Made by a program: the position numbers and the translations under genes. The notes below the pieces were generated by a model that was not told the origin of the DNA, made no database searches, and saw only the letters and a program-made list of their open reading frames with translations. Positions 1 through 10,612 of a stretch of 64,000 nucleotides of DNA are shown here, piece after piece. Numbering within the stretch: position 1 is the first letter of the stretch; each line of letters opens with the position of its first letter. The stretch is from Siphonodentalium dalli (taxonomy: Eukaryota; Mollusca; Scaphopoda; Gadilida; Siphonodentaliidae): assembly GCA_032622095.1 (NCBI GenBank), contig CP136063.1, positions 32,178,987 to 32,242,986 of the forward strand, written 5' to 3'.

Positions 1-1
1 T

Positions 2-594
2 ACTGTTAAAGAACTTGTCATCTATATTGACGGCTGCGGCGCCCAGAATAGAAATTGTGTGCTTTCTAATGCTTTGTTGAAATTGTCTATAGAACTCGAT
101 ATTATTAGCTACCAAAAATACCTGGAAAGGGGACACACCCAGATGGAATTCGACGCTGTCCACTCGGCCGTAGAAAGGGGCAAGCCAATATACTCGCCTT
201 ACAACTACGTTGAAATCATCAGAAAGGCCCGCCAGGAACAACCATACACTGTAAAATATCGAACTCACATTTCTTCAATAACTATAAGGTGTTAAGCTAT
301 TATAAGTCGATCCCACCCGGGTTAAACGTAGGCGACCCAGTTGTTGTTGATCTGCGATCTTTGAAGTACACACCAGACGGCAAGATCCAATATAAGCTAG
401 AGTTCTCAGACGAGTTCAAGGAGATACCAAAAAGGGCGACACGTCAGTTAACACTCCAAGATACGGACCGTGTGGTACCTTTGCATGCATTGCCGTTACC
501 TATAAAGGCATCTAAGTACAAACATCTACAAGAACTGAAGGCGGTTATTCCTGCTGATTACCAAGCATTTTACGATGCTTTGCCAAATGAATAA
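2..594 (+). pseudogene. DUF7869-like transposon-type gene, C-terminal part, frameshifted
   Basis: The reading frame is already open at the window edge, so this is the C-terminal end of a larger gene. Residues about 7-18 read IYIDGCGAQNRN, followed by a leucine-rich helix and then GHTQMEFDAVHSAVE near residue 45. This pairing is typical of DUF7869 proteins, which occur in many copies in invertebrate genomes and look transposase-derived; that assignment is from memory of the family. The first frame stops at 295. From about 262 the sequence reads on in another frame (FFNNYKVLSYYKSIPPG, then VGDPVVVDLRSLKY) to a stop at 594, so one frameshift lies near 250-270. I infer a decayed transposon gene. 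No catalytic function should be assumed. Confidence 0.6.
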
Positions 595-1290
595 CAATAT
601 AGTGCGTTGTTCACAATTGAACTGATTTGAGATAATTTTGTGTCACAATTTCTGACGATACAAGTGAGATTATCGTATCAGATTATTAAAACAAGATTTA
701 TTTTTATTTTATGATTTATGGTTGGAATTTCGTCGAATTTTCTTTGTGCCATTGTAACCCAAGTAATGTTGTTTCCGGGTTCGCTGAATTTTAAGAATTT
801 GACTTTTGTTGAGAAGATACTCATATAAATGTATAGTTTGTTTAATACCCACGTACTTGCACATGTATTCTGATTACCTATGTGGGACTATTGTCAAATT
901 GTCAGTCGGCGAATGCATTACACGCAAATAACATAGCGATCGGTTAAATGGATTGTATGCTTATTTTTTAATGTTCTCATTTTCGAGAAAAAATTATTCC
1001 CAGTCTTGTATCCCACTCTTTTGGGCCTAAAGTTATCCCACAGCCTCATTTACACATTAATTGTATTAGGTTCCCTCTGTAGCCACCAACTGAAATGGAG
1101 CTATACATTAACCTTAGCGATGTCTGGAAGCCAGCCACAAATTCTAATATACCCTGGATATAAATACACTTGGTTGCATAGCCAGTGATATCCACCTGAC
1201 CCCTTAACCTTAGATTCACTGCTTTGGGTTTTACTTTCCGGTTGAAATTATAACATGTGAAAAATAACCATACACTCCCTTTAAATTGAG
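595..1290. other. intergenic, nothing recognised
   Basis: AT-rich DNA downstream of the DUF7869-like remnant. I see no sustained reading frame, splice-flanked exon, inverted repeat or tandem repeat. Short ORFs on both strands have no recognisable motif. Confidence 0.5.
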
Positions 1291-1294
1291 TCAC

Positions 1295-1376
1295 GATACA
1301 CCTGTTTTCGTGGCATCAAACGTTTAATAGATATTAACAACTTGAATGCGTCAATGCATCATTTACAAATTGATAC
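1295..1376 (+). repeat. dispersed repeat R1, copy 1 (partial)
   Basis: Starts near 'gtggcatcaaacgtttaata' and shares about 80 bp with copies at 1731 and 2272. It lacks the GC-rich hairpin end found in the other two copies. No coding potential. Confidence 0.75.
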
Positions 1377-1730
1377 GTCGCCAAGGCAGCAACATCGTGA
1401 GGTGAAAGGTCACATTGTGCATAGTCCTTTCTTGGGAGTTTAATACACATATGTAAGATATAGCTAAATTTAATACACAGTAAAACATCAAACCGGTATA
1501 ATAAGATAAAATACTATTGGATTAATGTGACTGTCCTGTGTAACATGTGTGTACCCTGGTACTATGTAATGTGGTTTGCATGTTTCTTCGATAATTATTA
1601 ATGTGAAAAATAATAGAATAGTTGATGCCATGGTACACTGTTTATAACTAATAGTTTCATACTCATTCAGAAATCGGCGCCATCAAAGCAGGCGGCCGTC
1701 CGCAATTGCACTTTCATTATAAGAAAGTGA

Positions 1731-1937
1731 CATGTACAAAGTACACCTATACATTGTTTTTGTGGCATCAAACGTTTAATAGCTATTAACAACTTGAATG
1801 CGTCAATGCATCGTTTACAAATTGATATGACGGCAAATACGCAATCATATTCGCGATAGTTTATTATAACTGAAGTAAAATAGTTGACCGGACCGGAGAG
1901 TATTGGACGGGCCGCAAAAAGCGGTCCGGTCCAGTGA
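1731..1937 (+). repeat. dispersed repeat R1, copy 2, with GC-rich hairpin end
   Basis: Begins 'catgtacaaagtacacctat', contains the same core as copy 1 and continues to 'ccggtccagtgacacc'. The distal end folds on itself: TTGGACGGGCCGC, a short A loop, then GCGGTCCGGTCCAG. Such hairpin ends suggest the terminus of a non-autonomous DNA element, but I could not find a matching second terminus. Confidence 0.75.
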
Positions 1938-2049
1938 CACCTGGTTTATAACGCCATGTAATCAAATCACTCGCCAGTGGAAGCATACAGCTCACTTGCA
2001 TACTATTAATTCAAATCTAGATCCAAAATCGCACAGCAAAAGACGGAAT

Positions 2050-2177
2050 ACGAAAGGATAATAAAACAGAACAAGAGATCGGGTCGAACGTGGTGGAAAC
2101 GGTGAAAGCGATCTACTACATGATGCTTTTCACGAGGACATAGAGTTTAATGCTAAACCGCTAGAGTCATCATCAGG
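2050..2177 (+). pseudogene. possible exon remnant between R1 copies
   Basis: A short plus-strand frame reads protein-like (DLLHDAFHEDIEFNAKPLES) and ends at a GTAAAT donor-like site near 2177. It is acidic and interrupted upstream by stops. No family recognised. It may equally be chance. Confidence 0.15.
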
Positions 2178-2271
2178 TAAATATATAACATTTTATATCG
2201 CCTATCAATATTGTAGATTTCAGACTAAAGATGTTAAGAGTGAGTATTCTAGCACGTGACCAAATTCATAT

Positions 2272-2485
2272 CATGTACAAAGTACACCTATACATTGTTT
2301 TCGTGGCATCAAACGTTTAATAGATATTAACAACTTGAATGTGTCAATGCATCGTTTACCAATTGATATGACGCAAATACGCAATCATATTCGCGATATG
2401 TTTATTATAACTGAAGTAAAATAGTGGACCGGAGAGTACCGGACCGGCGGCAAAAAGCAGTCCGGTCCAGTGACACCCGGTCTGG
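2272..2485 (+). repeat. dispersed repeat R1, copy 3, with GC-rich hairpin end
   Basis: Nearly identical to the copy at 1731 across about 200 bp, including the 'ccggtccagtgacacc' end. The copy is followed at 2485-2530 by another GC-rich palindromic stretch (GGTCCACCCGTGGACC). Three copies within 1.2 kb imply local duplication or repeated insertion. Confidence 0.75.
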
Positions 2486-2699
2486 ACCTGACCGCGGTCC
2501 ACCCGTGGACCACGGACTGGTCCAAAGCAGTCAATTCCGCATCTCTATAATAGATATTCATTGCCATTTTATTTAGGTCTATATATTTATAAAATAGAAA
2601 CTCATAAAAACTATGCAATCTTATCATAAAAATTATTTTTGGAACATGAACATTTTTGGGCATACCTCCCGCAAAAATCTCACGGATTGACATTTTCAA

Positions 2700-3062
2700 A
2701 ACTTACAAATACAACTCTCTATCGATCTCTTGTGCTGACAATCGTGACTGGAAAGTTGCATTCTGCGAAGTTCATTCAAATCACTGGACTTTGAGCTGTT
2801 TTAGGACATTGGCCGATATCCAACAAGCAATTCATATACCGGGTATACACTTCATTTCATCACGCCATCAAGGAAAACAACCACGGACTCGCCCCCAGAT
2901 TTACGACAACTCTAAAACTGACTACAAGGAATACAGACAAGATTAGGCGAGACATTTTTTTTTACCCCTTTCCTGCTCCGTTTGTGTTTCATGTTTGGTT
3001 ATAAATGCAATATTATGAGTTATACTTTGTCACATCGCAGAACTCATAGGCAAAGTAATAAA
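2700..3062 (+). repeat. dispersed repeat R2, copy 1 (sister at 28.5 kb)
   Basis: From 'ctctctatcgatctcttgtg' to 'cataggcaaagtaata' this stretch aligns by eye with 28503-28863, which sits inside the hAT element. Shared landmarks are the gccgatatccaac, acgccatcaaggaaaac and gtgtttcatg strings. One copy contains a 96-codon open frame (2656-2946) that the sister does not keep, so I treat it as non-coding. A solo LTR is possible, because 'tggcgctgagagc' directly after the repeat resembles a primer-binding site, but this is weak. Confidence 0.6.
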
Positions 3063-3537
3063 AATGGCGCTGAGAGCAGTTTAAAACTTTATCTGCGTAA
3101 TTTTCACTCAGTTTATTGTGTTTATTTCCATTTGAGTTTATTGGTCATGAAAATGGTGTACTATTTTTCAAAATTGCCACCATCTGGAAGAAGTGGTGAT
3201 TCGCCCAGTAAATAAATATAGTTCCAACTGTAACACTTGTTTATTTTGATCAGTATTTCTTGTGTTTGCCAATGTGTGCGGCCAGAATGCAACATTCTGG
3301 TGAAGTAAATGGCTACTGTTAACTTAGAAATATAGCCCATTAAGAGTAATACTTGTACTTCTGTGGTGTTAAATATTTTATAATATTAGGACAAGTATTG
3401 TTTCAGAGTACAGTTTTGTCAATATTACAAAGTGAAGTGTTGCCTACAGTTTTCTTCTGTCTCGCATATTTGTTCAGTATATAGTTGCTCGGTTATTTGC
3501 TTAGTATCTCAGTAGTGGCAATATTGGAAGGGCAGAC

Positions 3538-3924
3538 ATGTCTGTTCAAATAAACTTGTGTTCATATGGGGAATTATTGAATGTTCCGAGAGTTGGGGTG
3601 AAAAGGGCGGATTTGATTCTTCTAAATAGGCACATGTATGGGAATCTAGATGAGAATCATCTAATCGGCTCAGGCATTCATCCTCAGATTAGGCAGTATT
3701 TCTCATACGAGCCTTATGATCCAAGCAACAGAAGAGGCCCTAGATTCGAGGACAGCCAAACTGTGCTTCGAACTGACACTCTATATTTGGGCCATTGCTC
3801 AGATTCGAGAGTGTGTATTGCTCAAGCTTGCCTGGGAGGAATATTGGGAGATGGCATCTCGGTAGGCGTTGTGGACAGTGTTGAAGGAACTGAGCTGGGC
3901 ATTGGTCAACTGCGGTGGTATTGA
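3538..3924 (+). pseudogene. helix-hairpin-helix (HhH) N-terminal fragment
   Basis: An ATG-initiated 128-codon frame. Residues 5-45 read INLCSYGELLNVPRVG followed by RADLILLNRH and a later leucine. This matches the HhH pattern 'vniNtAs-eLl-vpgiG-A-Ii-R-G-l', a DNA-binding motif that often sits at the N-terminus of invertebrate transposon proteins. After about 3745 another frame looks more protein-like (LYIWAIAQIRECVLLKLAWEE) until a stop near 3862, so the gene is probably frameshifted. There is no clear promoter. It is likely the first exon of a decayed mobile-element gene that continues into 4.1-5.0 kb. Confidence 0.4.
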
Positions 3925-4144
3925 TGTAACACATGGTACAACTCCCCCTTCAGCAGGTGAACAATGTCCAGTAATAAATCAATTTGATATTCTAATTTCT
4001 ATATCTTTACAATATATGAATCTGTTACTTGCCACATGTATATGACATATATACCATGTATTTCCTATTTTTTTATCTAAACATGTAGGTTGTCCTACAC
4101 TAATATGTATCCTAAAGACCATTAAAATGTATCTTCCCTTATCT

Positions 4145-4425
4145 TAAGGAAAAGAGTGAGGGAGGTCAGGACTTCCTCATTGTGTGCATTTGCTGCTATT
4201 CTAAACAGCACCACCATTGAAGAAGCTGACATTCTTCTGGAAGATCTATTTACTATCCTTAGATCAGAGTAGGAGACAAGAAGAATTACAAAGCTCATAG
4301 CCAGAATTGAAATGAAATCAAGAAAGCAGAAGGAGCAAGAGGTTGGAAAAGTTGACGATGAAGCGGAAGATGACAGTTACACTTACAGTGACTTACAGAC
4401 AACTTCCTTGAACAGGTGTAAAATT
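4145..4425 (+). pseudogene. degraded coding segment, family unknown
   Basis: A plus-strand frame reads KRVREVRTSSLCAFAAILNS, then EEADILLEDLFTILRSE and a single in-frame TAG near 4270. It continues as a basic/acidic helix (TRRITKLIARIEMKSRKQKE) into an acidic stretch. The composition is that of a helical protein rather than random AT-rich DNA. It follows the HhH fragment on the same strand and may belong to the same dead gene. I do not recognise the family. Confidence 0.3.
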
Positions 4426-4915
4426 CAAATTCACAAGCAGTGTCTGCAGTGATTAAATGGAACTAAAAAGCCAATATGTCTTATGTGACCCTGTGAGCTC
4501 CCTGTAATGTAAAGACAAAATCTACAACAAGCACCAACGCTTTTCAAGAATTTGCATCATATAATACTAAAATGACATGTTGGGGAAATTAAAGATGGCT
4601 GGAAAAAAAAATTCCAAACTATTTGAGTTTTTCAAGAGTTCGATTGATGTCTTTGGAGGAGAATCCATTTGTACACTCAATAGTGATTCTTGAATCTGTA
4701 GTCACTGTGGTATAATTACGGTATTTCCTCCCATTGACAATTTGAACCCTGTTGGGTCACGTGGGTCTGGGCCCGGATGATGGACTTGGATGACTGATTG
4801 AAGAGACTTCAAGGTGAACGGACGTATGCCGATGAAAGTGGCCAACTGCAATATAAAGGTGTCACGGCATAAACACAAGGTGAGTGAGACTTTAAATGGA
4901 TTCACCACCTTGTGA

Positions 4916-5013
4916 GAGGATATAAGTTGGCGGAGAGCAGAATTCTCCATATAACAAAGGAATTCACTCCATGAAGCTGAGAGGATATAAGTTGGTGGAG
5001 AGCAGATTTCTTT
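4916..5013 (+). repeat. local 64-bp-period direct duplication
   Basis: 'gaggatataagttggcggag' at 4916 recurs as 'gaggatataagttggtggag' at 4980, with about 34 bp similar in each copy. The 111-codon minus-strand ORF spanning it (4702-5037) has no recognisable motif and is not called. Confidence 0.6.
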
Positions 5014-5295
5014 CTCATGTGCAACAAATCTTATCATAGCAAAGGGAAAATCTTGTTTGTTTGGAAAGCGCCATAATTTGCACTTGACTGAACAGAAACC
5101 GATGTACAGGTGATCAAAGAAGACCTGAAGACTACACCATGATGTGATTGCCTTCAGATTAATAAAATATTGGTGCCAACAATATGAATATATTATTTTT
5201 AACTAAATCCAAATTCACCAACAACCCAAAATATCACATTGGGTTATATTGTTATTAGAATGACATGCCTGGTGGCATCATTTGAATAAAGTTAA

Positions 5296-5892
5296 AGGGG
5301 TACTGTACACAGAGTTAGGCAATTTCAAGTTAGATTGTGTTCGTGTTATATGAGTTTCGTATAAACCTAATTTAGCGATGAAAATATTGATCTTGGAAAT
5401 AAAAATATTATGATTTCAAACTACGCGCCATGTTTTTGACCTTCACCGGAGAAGACGCGGGTTGCAGGATGAACCGGAAGTTCAATTGATGTCTGCAATC
5501 TCTTCCATCGAACAATCTCACCCCCTATAAAAATACTTGACGCTTTATGAATCTTGTTTCTTCATTTTTTTCCAAATTGGGTTATAGCGGGACTTCCTTT
5601 TGCATGTAACAATGTTTTATTCGCAACTCAATAATGTTCGTCGTAAACGGCCGTCGATAAAAGACACCCAACATGTGAGATTTCAAGAACGGTAACTCGT
5701 AATGGCATAATTCGCCATTTTATGACTCCAGCCATAAATTCATTTATATTAAATAATTCAATTTGACTTTTATGATAGCCTGTTAACCGGAACGTTCAGT
5801 AGACATCGTCGACTCAAATACGTTATTTTAAAATATATACATGTAATTGATTTGTTACCGGGAATTTATTGAAATTGGCGTACAGTACCCCT
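5296..5892. mobile_element. TTAA-flanked MITE with AGGGGTACTGTAC termini
   Basis: The left end AGGGGTACTGTACAC is the reverse complement of the right end GCGTACAGTACCCCT over about 14 bp. TTAA occurs immediately outside both ends (5292-5295 and 5893-5896), giving a 597-bp element. There is no coding capacity. TTAA target duplications are used by the piggyBac and Kolobok superfamilies. The AGGGG start differs from the CCCT start of the piggyBac copy at 33.4 kb, so Kolobok-type mobilisation is possible. Confidence 0.7.
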
Positions 5893-6227
5893 TTAACCTG
5901 TAATTTCTTTATAATTTTTACCCGATCCAATGTCATATGTATCAATTACGAGGGTTCCTTTTAGATCATTCCTTACAACAAAAGTGAGTGACTCACTTTG
6001 GTGTAAAAAGTTAGTTGAAAAGAGTAAATTAAATTAATATTTATTACTTGTACATGTATATATACAATTGTGAATCTCTTGTGAGTCTCTTTAGAACGTA
6101 TAACATTATAACGGGGAGGGTGTGTAATGAAAAAAACAACTTATTTGTGGGGAATTTGTTTTTAGACCGAAATATTTTGCATATTTTCCTATTTTTTGCA
6201 AATTTGTTCTAATGAAATTGCCTTCAA

Positions 6228-6317
6228 TGGAGCTTTCCACAGAGGCCACACCCACAGCGAAGCCCCGCCCACTGGCAATAAGCCACGCCCGCGCACTAAT
6301 AATATAAACAACCCGCG
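6228..6317 (+). promoter_or_regulatory. GC-box-rich promoter-like region before the SWIM exon
   Basis: Within otherwise AT-rich DNA, this stretch holds CCACACCC, CCCCGCCCAC and CCACGCCCGCGC followed by an AATATAAAC box about 20 bp before the ATG at 6318. The arrangement suits a core promoter with Sp1/KLF-type sites. The functional reading is inference. Confidence 0.35.
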
Positions 6318-6637
6318 ATGTGCGAGCCGATAGATTTCGCAATGACCCAACATGACCTTCAGTTTACGACGGCCTTGGGCGCTATTCCAGACGATATCAG
6401 CATATCATATTTCGGACAAAGTAACTATTTATCAAGTAATTCGAAAGAAAAAGGATTGAAATATTATATCGAAGGGTACATCCATGATGTATGTGTGTGC
6501 GACGGAACCGATTCGATGGTAGTTAAGGCGAAATGCTGCCACTCGATGTGCAAGTCAAAACCGGCACACAACCTGAGTGTCGATATCAACTCTTCGACAA
6601 AGCAGATTGTCGAAGCCCACTGTTCGTGCCAAGCAGG
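6318..6637 (+). pseudogene. first exon of a SWIM-domain/YqaJ-type protein
   Basis: The ATG opens a 106-codon frame ending at a strong GTAAGT donor (6638). The middle reads KYYIEGYIHDVCVCDG and the end reads VEAHCSCQAG. In a large invertebrate family the first exon ends in C-x-C-x-AG, and the next exon supplies the C-x-H that completes a SWIM zinc finger. Here no matching second exon is visible before the YqaJ exon at about 8.03 kb, so the zinc finger appears incomplete. A GC-rich promoter-like block sits directly upstream. I infer the remains of a single gene spanning 6.3-8.8 kb. Confidence 0.5.
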
Positions 6638-7627
6638 GTAAGTAATATAAAGTTTATCATTCTGTAACAGGATTTTTAGTACATGCCTACTATTTTTTTA
6701 AAGGATCATGGAACTTCATTTTTGTTTATCGAAATTCAAAAACACTACAACTTACAAGTCTACAGGCTGCAGCCATGTACGAAACTTGTCAAAAGTCATA
6801 AATATACATGGTATTGTAATGATATATTATTATGCAATATATTGAATGGGTTTTCCAAACAATAGAATGTTTATTTTATTTTAGATATCAATAATAGTTA
6901 AAACACCCTTTAAAAAATGTGTCCTCATGGCCACGGCAAATTTAATTTAATTTATTTGGCCAATTTCGAGGACTGATAATGTTAAAGGTTTCCTATTTAT
7001 TTTTTGCAGATAACTCAAATCATGAAAAAACAGCCACGGTGAATTTCACTGAGAAAATTTGCGATGCCATTATTTTTAAATTACAACTTTTAATTCAATA
7101 CTGTCATTATATTAAATATCAATTAAATTCCTATTTAATTTATCCTTGATGTCATATGCAGCCCTCAATGTTCACATTCTTCAATCTAATCTCACTTTTC
7201 TACTGCTCGAGTTCAACTGCTTGACTCCGCAAATCAAGTGGTGAAATCCCTGTACTAGTAATGAGAAAATTTTAACCTTTCTACATCTATGTATAAGAAG
7301 AAATTGCATGTTATACACATTGCAGTATTTAGAAACTAATGAATAAAATACATTATGTGCCATTCTGCAGACACCATCTTGTTTTTATGCAATAGTTTCA
7401 AATATTGTATTGTGGACTTTTCAACCCAAAATGAATAAATTATTAAGGCTAGTTAGTTGGTATGTCACACTTGGTTTTCAATATTGGTTCAGTGAGACAA
7501 AGCAAAAAGTTAACATTTTGTATGTTGTTGTTGTAACTGGGGGCCTGAATACAACTTTGATATTAAACATAATTCCTTCAAATTTCACAGAATTGTCAAT
7601 GAGTAATAATATATAATAGTACCCTGT

Positions 7628-7840
7628 GCATTCTCTTATATATGTTAGATGACCATATGGCACCTCGCATATAATATATAAAGAGAATGCATTGGCCTAA
7701 TAATATTTAACTTGATCTTGTAAACCAGTGCACTCTGTTGTATATGTGAGGCTCCCAATGGGGGACTCACATATATAAGGGAATGCACTGGCACATGGTC
7801 TTTAATGCTACACCAGTGCATCTCCCATTATAAAAGTGTT
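7628..7840. repeat. diverged palindromic-module copies
   Basis: Two imperfect palindromes lie here: 7628-7695 (tgcattctcttatatatg ... agagaatgcattgg) and 7729-7790 (ccagtgcactctgttgtata ... gaatgcactgg). They are diverged relatives of the 69-bp palindromes at 9.75, 10.6 and 29.6 kb. The segment following the second one (tggcacatggtctttaatgc) matches the end of the element at 63.3 kb. Confidence 0.6.
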
Positions 7841-8032
7841 AAACAAGCTAACCTGCTAAAAATAAACTGGTGTGTAATATTTACAAAAGCCTATTCGCAA
7901 CATCTATTAAAATGATAGTCGTGTTTCTGCGGTACATTATTCAAACTGGAGAAACAAATAAAATGAGCAAACAACATCTCAAAGTGCGTTCCTAGCCAAG
8001 CATTAAATAATTATGTTACTTTTATTTGTTAC

Positions 8033-8772
8033 AGACACGTAACCTGAAAGAGGTAACAAGGAGCCAAGGCCAGGGATGTGGGCCATCTGCTTACCACAAG
8101 AGTTCCAACATATCAACCAGATATATCCTGATGTTGATACCAAAAGAATTGAGCAGCAGACAACCGCCCAGACAAATTTTGTACTATGGAGAGCACTCAG
8201 GAGAATTCGGTTAACATCATCAAATTTTGTTAATTTTCTCCACAGAAAGACTGAGTGACAAGTTTCTGGACACACTTTTCAAGTACAGAGAACTAAGTGC
8301 ACCATCGCTAGACTATGGCAGGAGACACGAAGGGGTTGCAAAACAATCATATCTTCAACTAAACCCAAATGCGCACATTCATGAATGTGGATTAGTTGTA
8401 CGAAATGAGTTTAAATTCCTAGGTGCCTCACCAGATGTCAAAGTGTGTGAAGGTGGCGTGATGGGGATAGTTGAAGTAAAGTGTCCGTACGCAGCGCAAG
8501 ATATGACAATTCCTGAAGCCGTAACCACCATCAAGGGATTCTATCTTCACACCGATGGCGACACAGGAAGTTTCAAACTGGACACAAAACATTCGTACTA
8601 CTCGCAGATACAGGGTCAACTTATGTTAACAGGTGCTTCTTACTGCGAATTTATTGTTTATACAAAGAAAGACGGGTTTGTCCAGAGGCTGATACCAGAT
8701 ATTCCATTTATGAAACTGATGCTTAATCAACTGTCTTATTTTTTCAAGCTATCAGATATCCAGTCAGACTGA
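8033..8772 (+). pseudogene. YqaJ-type viral-recombinase/lambda-exonuclease-like exon, frameshifted
   Basis: An acceptor-like TTTGTTACAG precedes 8033. One frame (8076-8258) carries IEQQTTAQTNFVLWRALRRI and RLTSSNF, the usual start of a YqaJ domain. Coding then switches frame near 8245-8256 and runs to a stop at 8772. That part includes RRHEGVAKQSYLQLNP, FLGASPDVKV (catalytic-type D), GIVEVKCPY (E-x-K) and SQIQGQLMLTG (Q-x-QGQ). These are the nuclease core residues of the lambda-exo/YqaJ family, so the active-site motifs survive although the frame is broken. Such genes are abundant in invertebrate mobile elements. The deletion or insertion near 8250 makes a working product unlikely. Confidence 0.65.
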
Positions 8773-8849
8773 TGGGGCTGCTAGATCAAATATGTGGTGA
8801 AGAGTTGGTTCAAAATTCCACCAAACAATCTTCTATCATAACGAAATCA

Positions 8850-8945
8850 TATTTACAACTTCCGGTGGCGATTCCATCATTATAATTTACTTCCGGTGCC
8901 AATTCCATTGTTATAATTTACTTCCGGTGCCGATTCCATTGTTGT
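8850..8945 (+). repeat. three-copy 31-34 bp tandem repeat
   Basis: The unit 'atttacttccggtgccgatt'-'ccattgttgta' occurs three times (8850-8883, 8884-8914, 8915-8945) with small differences. It lies just after the YqaJ exon. The CTTCCGG core in each unit is an ETS-type site, although function is speculative. Confidence 0.75.
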
Positions 8946-9094
8946 AATTTTCTCCTTGACTATTTATTTTGAATGTGATATTAGAGGTCAAGTGTATTTA
9001 GTTACATGGTGACAATCACAATGTGCATAAAGACATTGATTGAAACTAAAATATTCATCACGGACGATGTATATTAAATATTTTAAAGTGCTGG

Positions 9095-9470
9095 GTGTTA
9101 GATCGCATGCAATTGTTTTCATGAACAGACCATTCAGGCGATACCATATAGTGATAATACCATGAGGGTGTTCCATAGCCACATTCCAAAAGTCAAGTGT
9201 CGCATATTGATTGTTTATATTGTTTTATTCCAGAGCTATAAGCAATAATGTGTCCCATTAACATTTGTGACAAAATTACACAATAAATTTCTGGTCTCTG
9301 TAAACTGAAACAAATATTGTTTGTTAGCTAAACAACCACACGTTTTTATATCAGAAAATATTTGAAATATAATCAATATTAATCGATAGAAGCATTTCTA
9401 ATATTTATTACCTACATGTATGTAACTATATAACATATAAGTTTACAAAGAGACAGACCATCTTTAATTT
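9095..9470 (+). repeat. dispersed repeat R3, copy 1
   Basis: Shares landmarks with 32530-32910 and 33215-33435: 'gaacagaccattc', 'aacatttgtgacaaaattac', 'tttctggtctctgt', 'tattgtttgttagct', 'gatagaagcatttc' and 'acaaagaga'. Copy 1 is the most diverged. It ends with a TTAA (9464-9467) at the position where the third copy carries the piggyBac insertion. Confidence 0.7.
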
Positions 9471-9519
9471 ATACGATATCATTAATAGATTAAAACGGAA
9501 TGCCCTTTTCTGTGCCATG

Positions 9520-9665
9520 CCATGAATATGGCTGTTTTTTTGTTTGGGACCCAAACATGTTCAAAATTGTAATTTGTATGACTGCAATGCGTCTTTCTGT
9601 GACATTGCTCGTAGGAAGGTAGTTCAAACTATTTATCGACCTTGGCATCCTTGCTATTGAAACAG
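9520..9665 (+). repeat. diverged relative of the interior of the 2.5-kb twin elements
   Basis: 'atggctgttttt', 'actgcaatgcgtc', 'attgctcg', 'aaggtagttca' and 'tatttatcgacc' appear in the same order and spacing as at 17605-17740 and 24486-24616. This suggests an older copy, or that the twin elements captured a pre-existing repeat. Confidence 0.5.
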
Positions 9666-9725
9666 TTTTGATCACCTAACAAAAGAGCGGTACAGTGTAC
9701 TGGTATTCATATATTCATTTCTTAA

Positions 9726-10103
9726 CCCTTTACCCAACAGAATGGCCCGGTGCCAATGCATTCTCTTATATATGCGAGTCGACCATAGGTCGCCTCGCAT
9801 ATATAAGAGAATGCATTGGCTTAACACATTAAAAATTATAAAATTGTTAAAGAATGTAAGAAAAAATGGTAAAAAGTTTTTTTAGGCCAATGCATTCTCT
9901 TATATATGCGAGGCGACCTATGGTCGACTCGCATATATAAGAGAATGCATTGGCACAGGGCATAACTGTAACTATCACAATGTGGTCAAGGAGCCGGTTC
10001 CAATGATATCCATATTTGTATGGTTCTATTGAGACAGACCGAAGATATTTTAGGCTGTTGAAGCTTTATTTGGCCGGTTTTGGCCGGTTTGTTGGGTAAA
10101 GGG
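9726..10103. mobile_element. TTAA MITE family 1, copy 1 (two internal palindromes)
   Basis: Ends CCCTTTACCCAACA ... TGTTGGGTAAAGGG form a 14-bp inverted repeat, flanked by TTAA (9722-9725, 10104-10107). Inside lie two 69-bp palindromes (9752-9820 and 9886-9954) separated by an A-rich spacer. The second is the reverse complement of the first. The remaining 150 bp (from 'cataactgtaactatcac') is shared with the copies at 10.6, 29.6 and 30.9 kb. TTAA plus a CCCT start suggests mobilisation by a piggyBac-type transposase. No coding capacity. Confidence 0.88.
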
Positions 10104-10156
10104 TTAATGTAAGACATAAAACTTCCTGTTAAATGGTTGACGTATTCTATTCCCAG

Positions 10157-10318
10157 ATAACTGAAAGTAATGATGGAGACGATGGACAAGATGATGATCC
10201 ATTCGTTGAATCAGTGACTCTCCAGACCATAGAATGAACATCAAGACCACAGACTCACCCGACCGTAGAACCAACTGCCGCTGCTACAGGAACAGCTATA
10301 GACATGTTGATCAGTTAG
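10157..10318 (+). pseudogene. acidic exon-like remnant
   Basis: After TATTCCCAG the frame reads ITESNDGDDGQDDDPFVESV, meets a TGA near 10238, and stays open as Pro/Thr-rich sequence to about 10318. It could be the tail exon of the mobile-element gene upstream. No family is identifiable. Confidence 0.25.
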
Positions 10319-10612
10319 TTCCCAATTAAGAGATGGGTTACATTATTGTATAAATATAGAAAAAAATTAATAAAATCATCGCTGAAATTTACCAAAACAT
10401 GTATCATTTGAACGTCATAAAATTGTTTGAACGTCAAAAAATATGTCCTCGCAATTTGGTAGTGTTGACAATAGATGTTGATAAAACTTGATATACCGGT
10501 ATATATATACCTTATATACTATGAAAAAAACTCATTGAACTCGGTTATTTTCTAGCTGTTTACTAGAATTTACAAGACATGTGATCTTTTTTAGTGCAAA
10601 CCACCATATTAA

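Noticed and set aside
2385-2699. 104-codon minus-strand ORF over repeat R1
   Set aside because: It lies across the GC-rich hairpin end of a non-coding repeat and is not kept in the sister copy.
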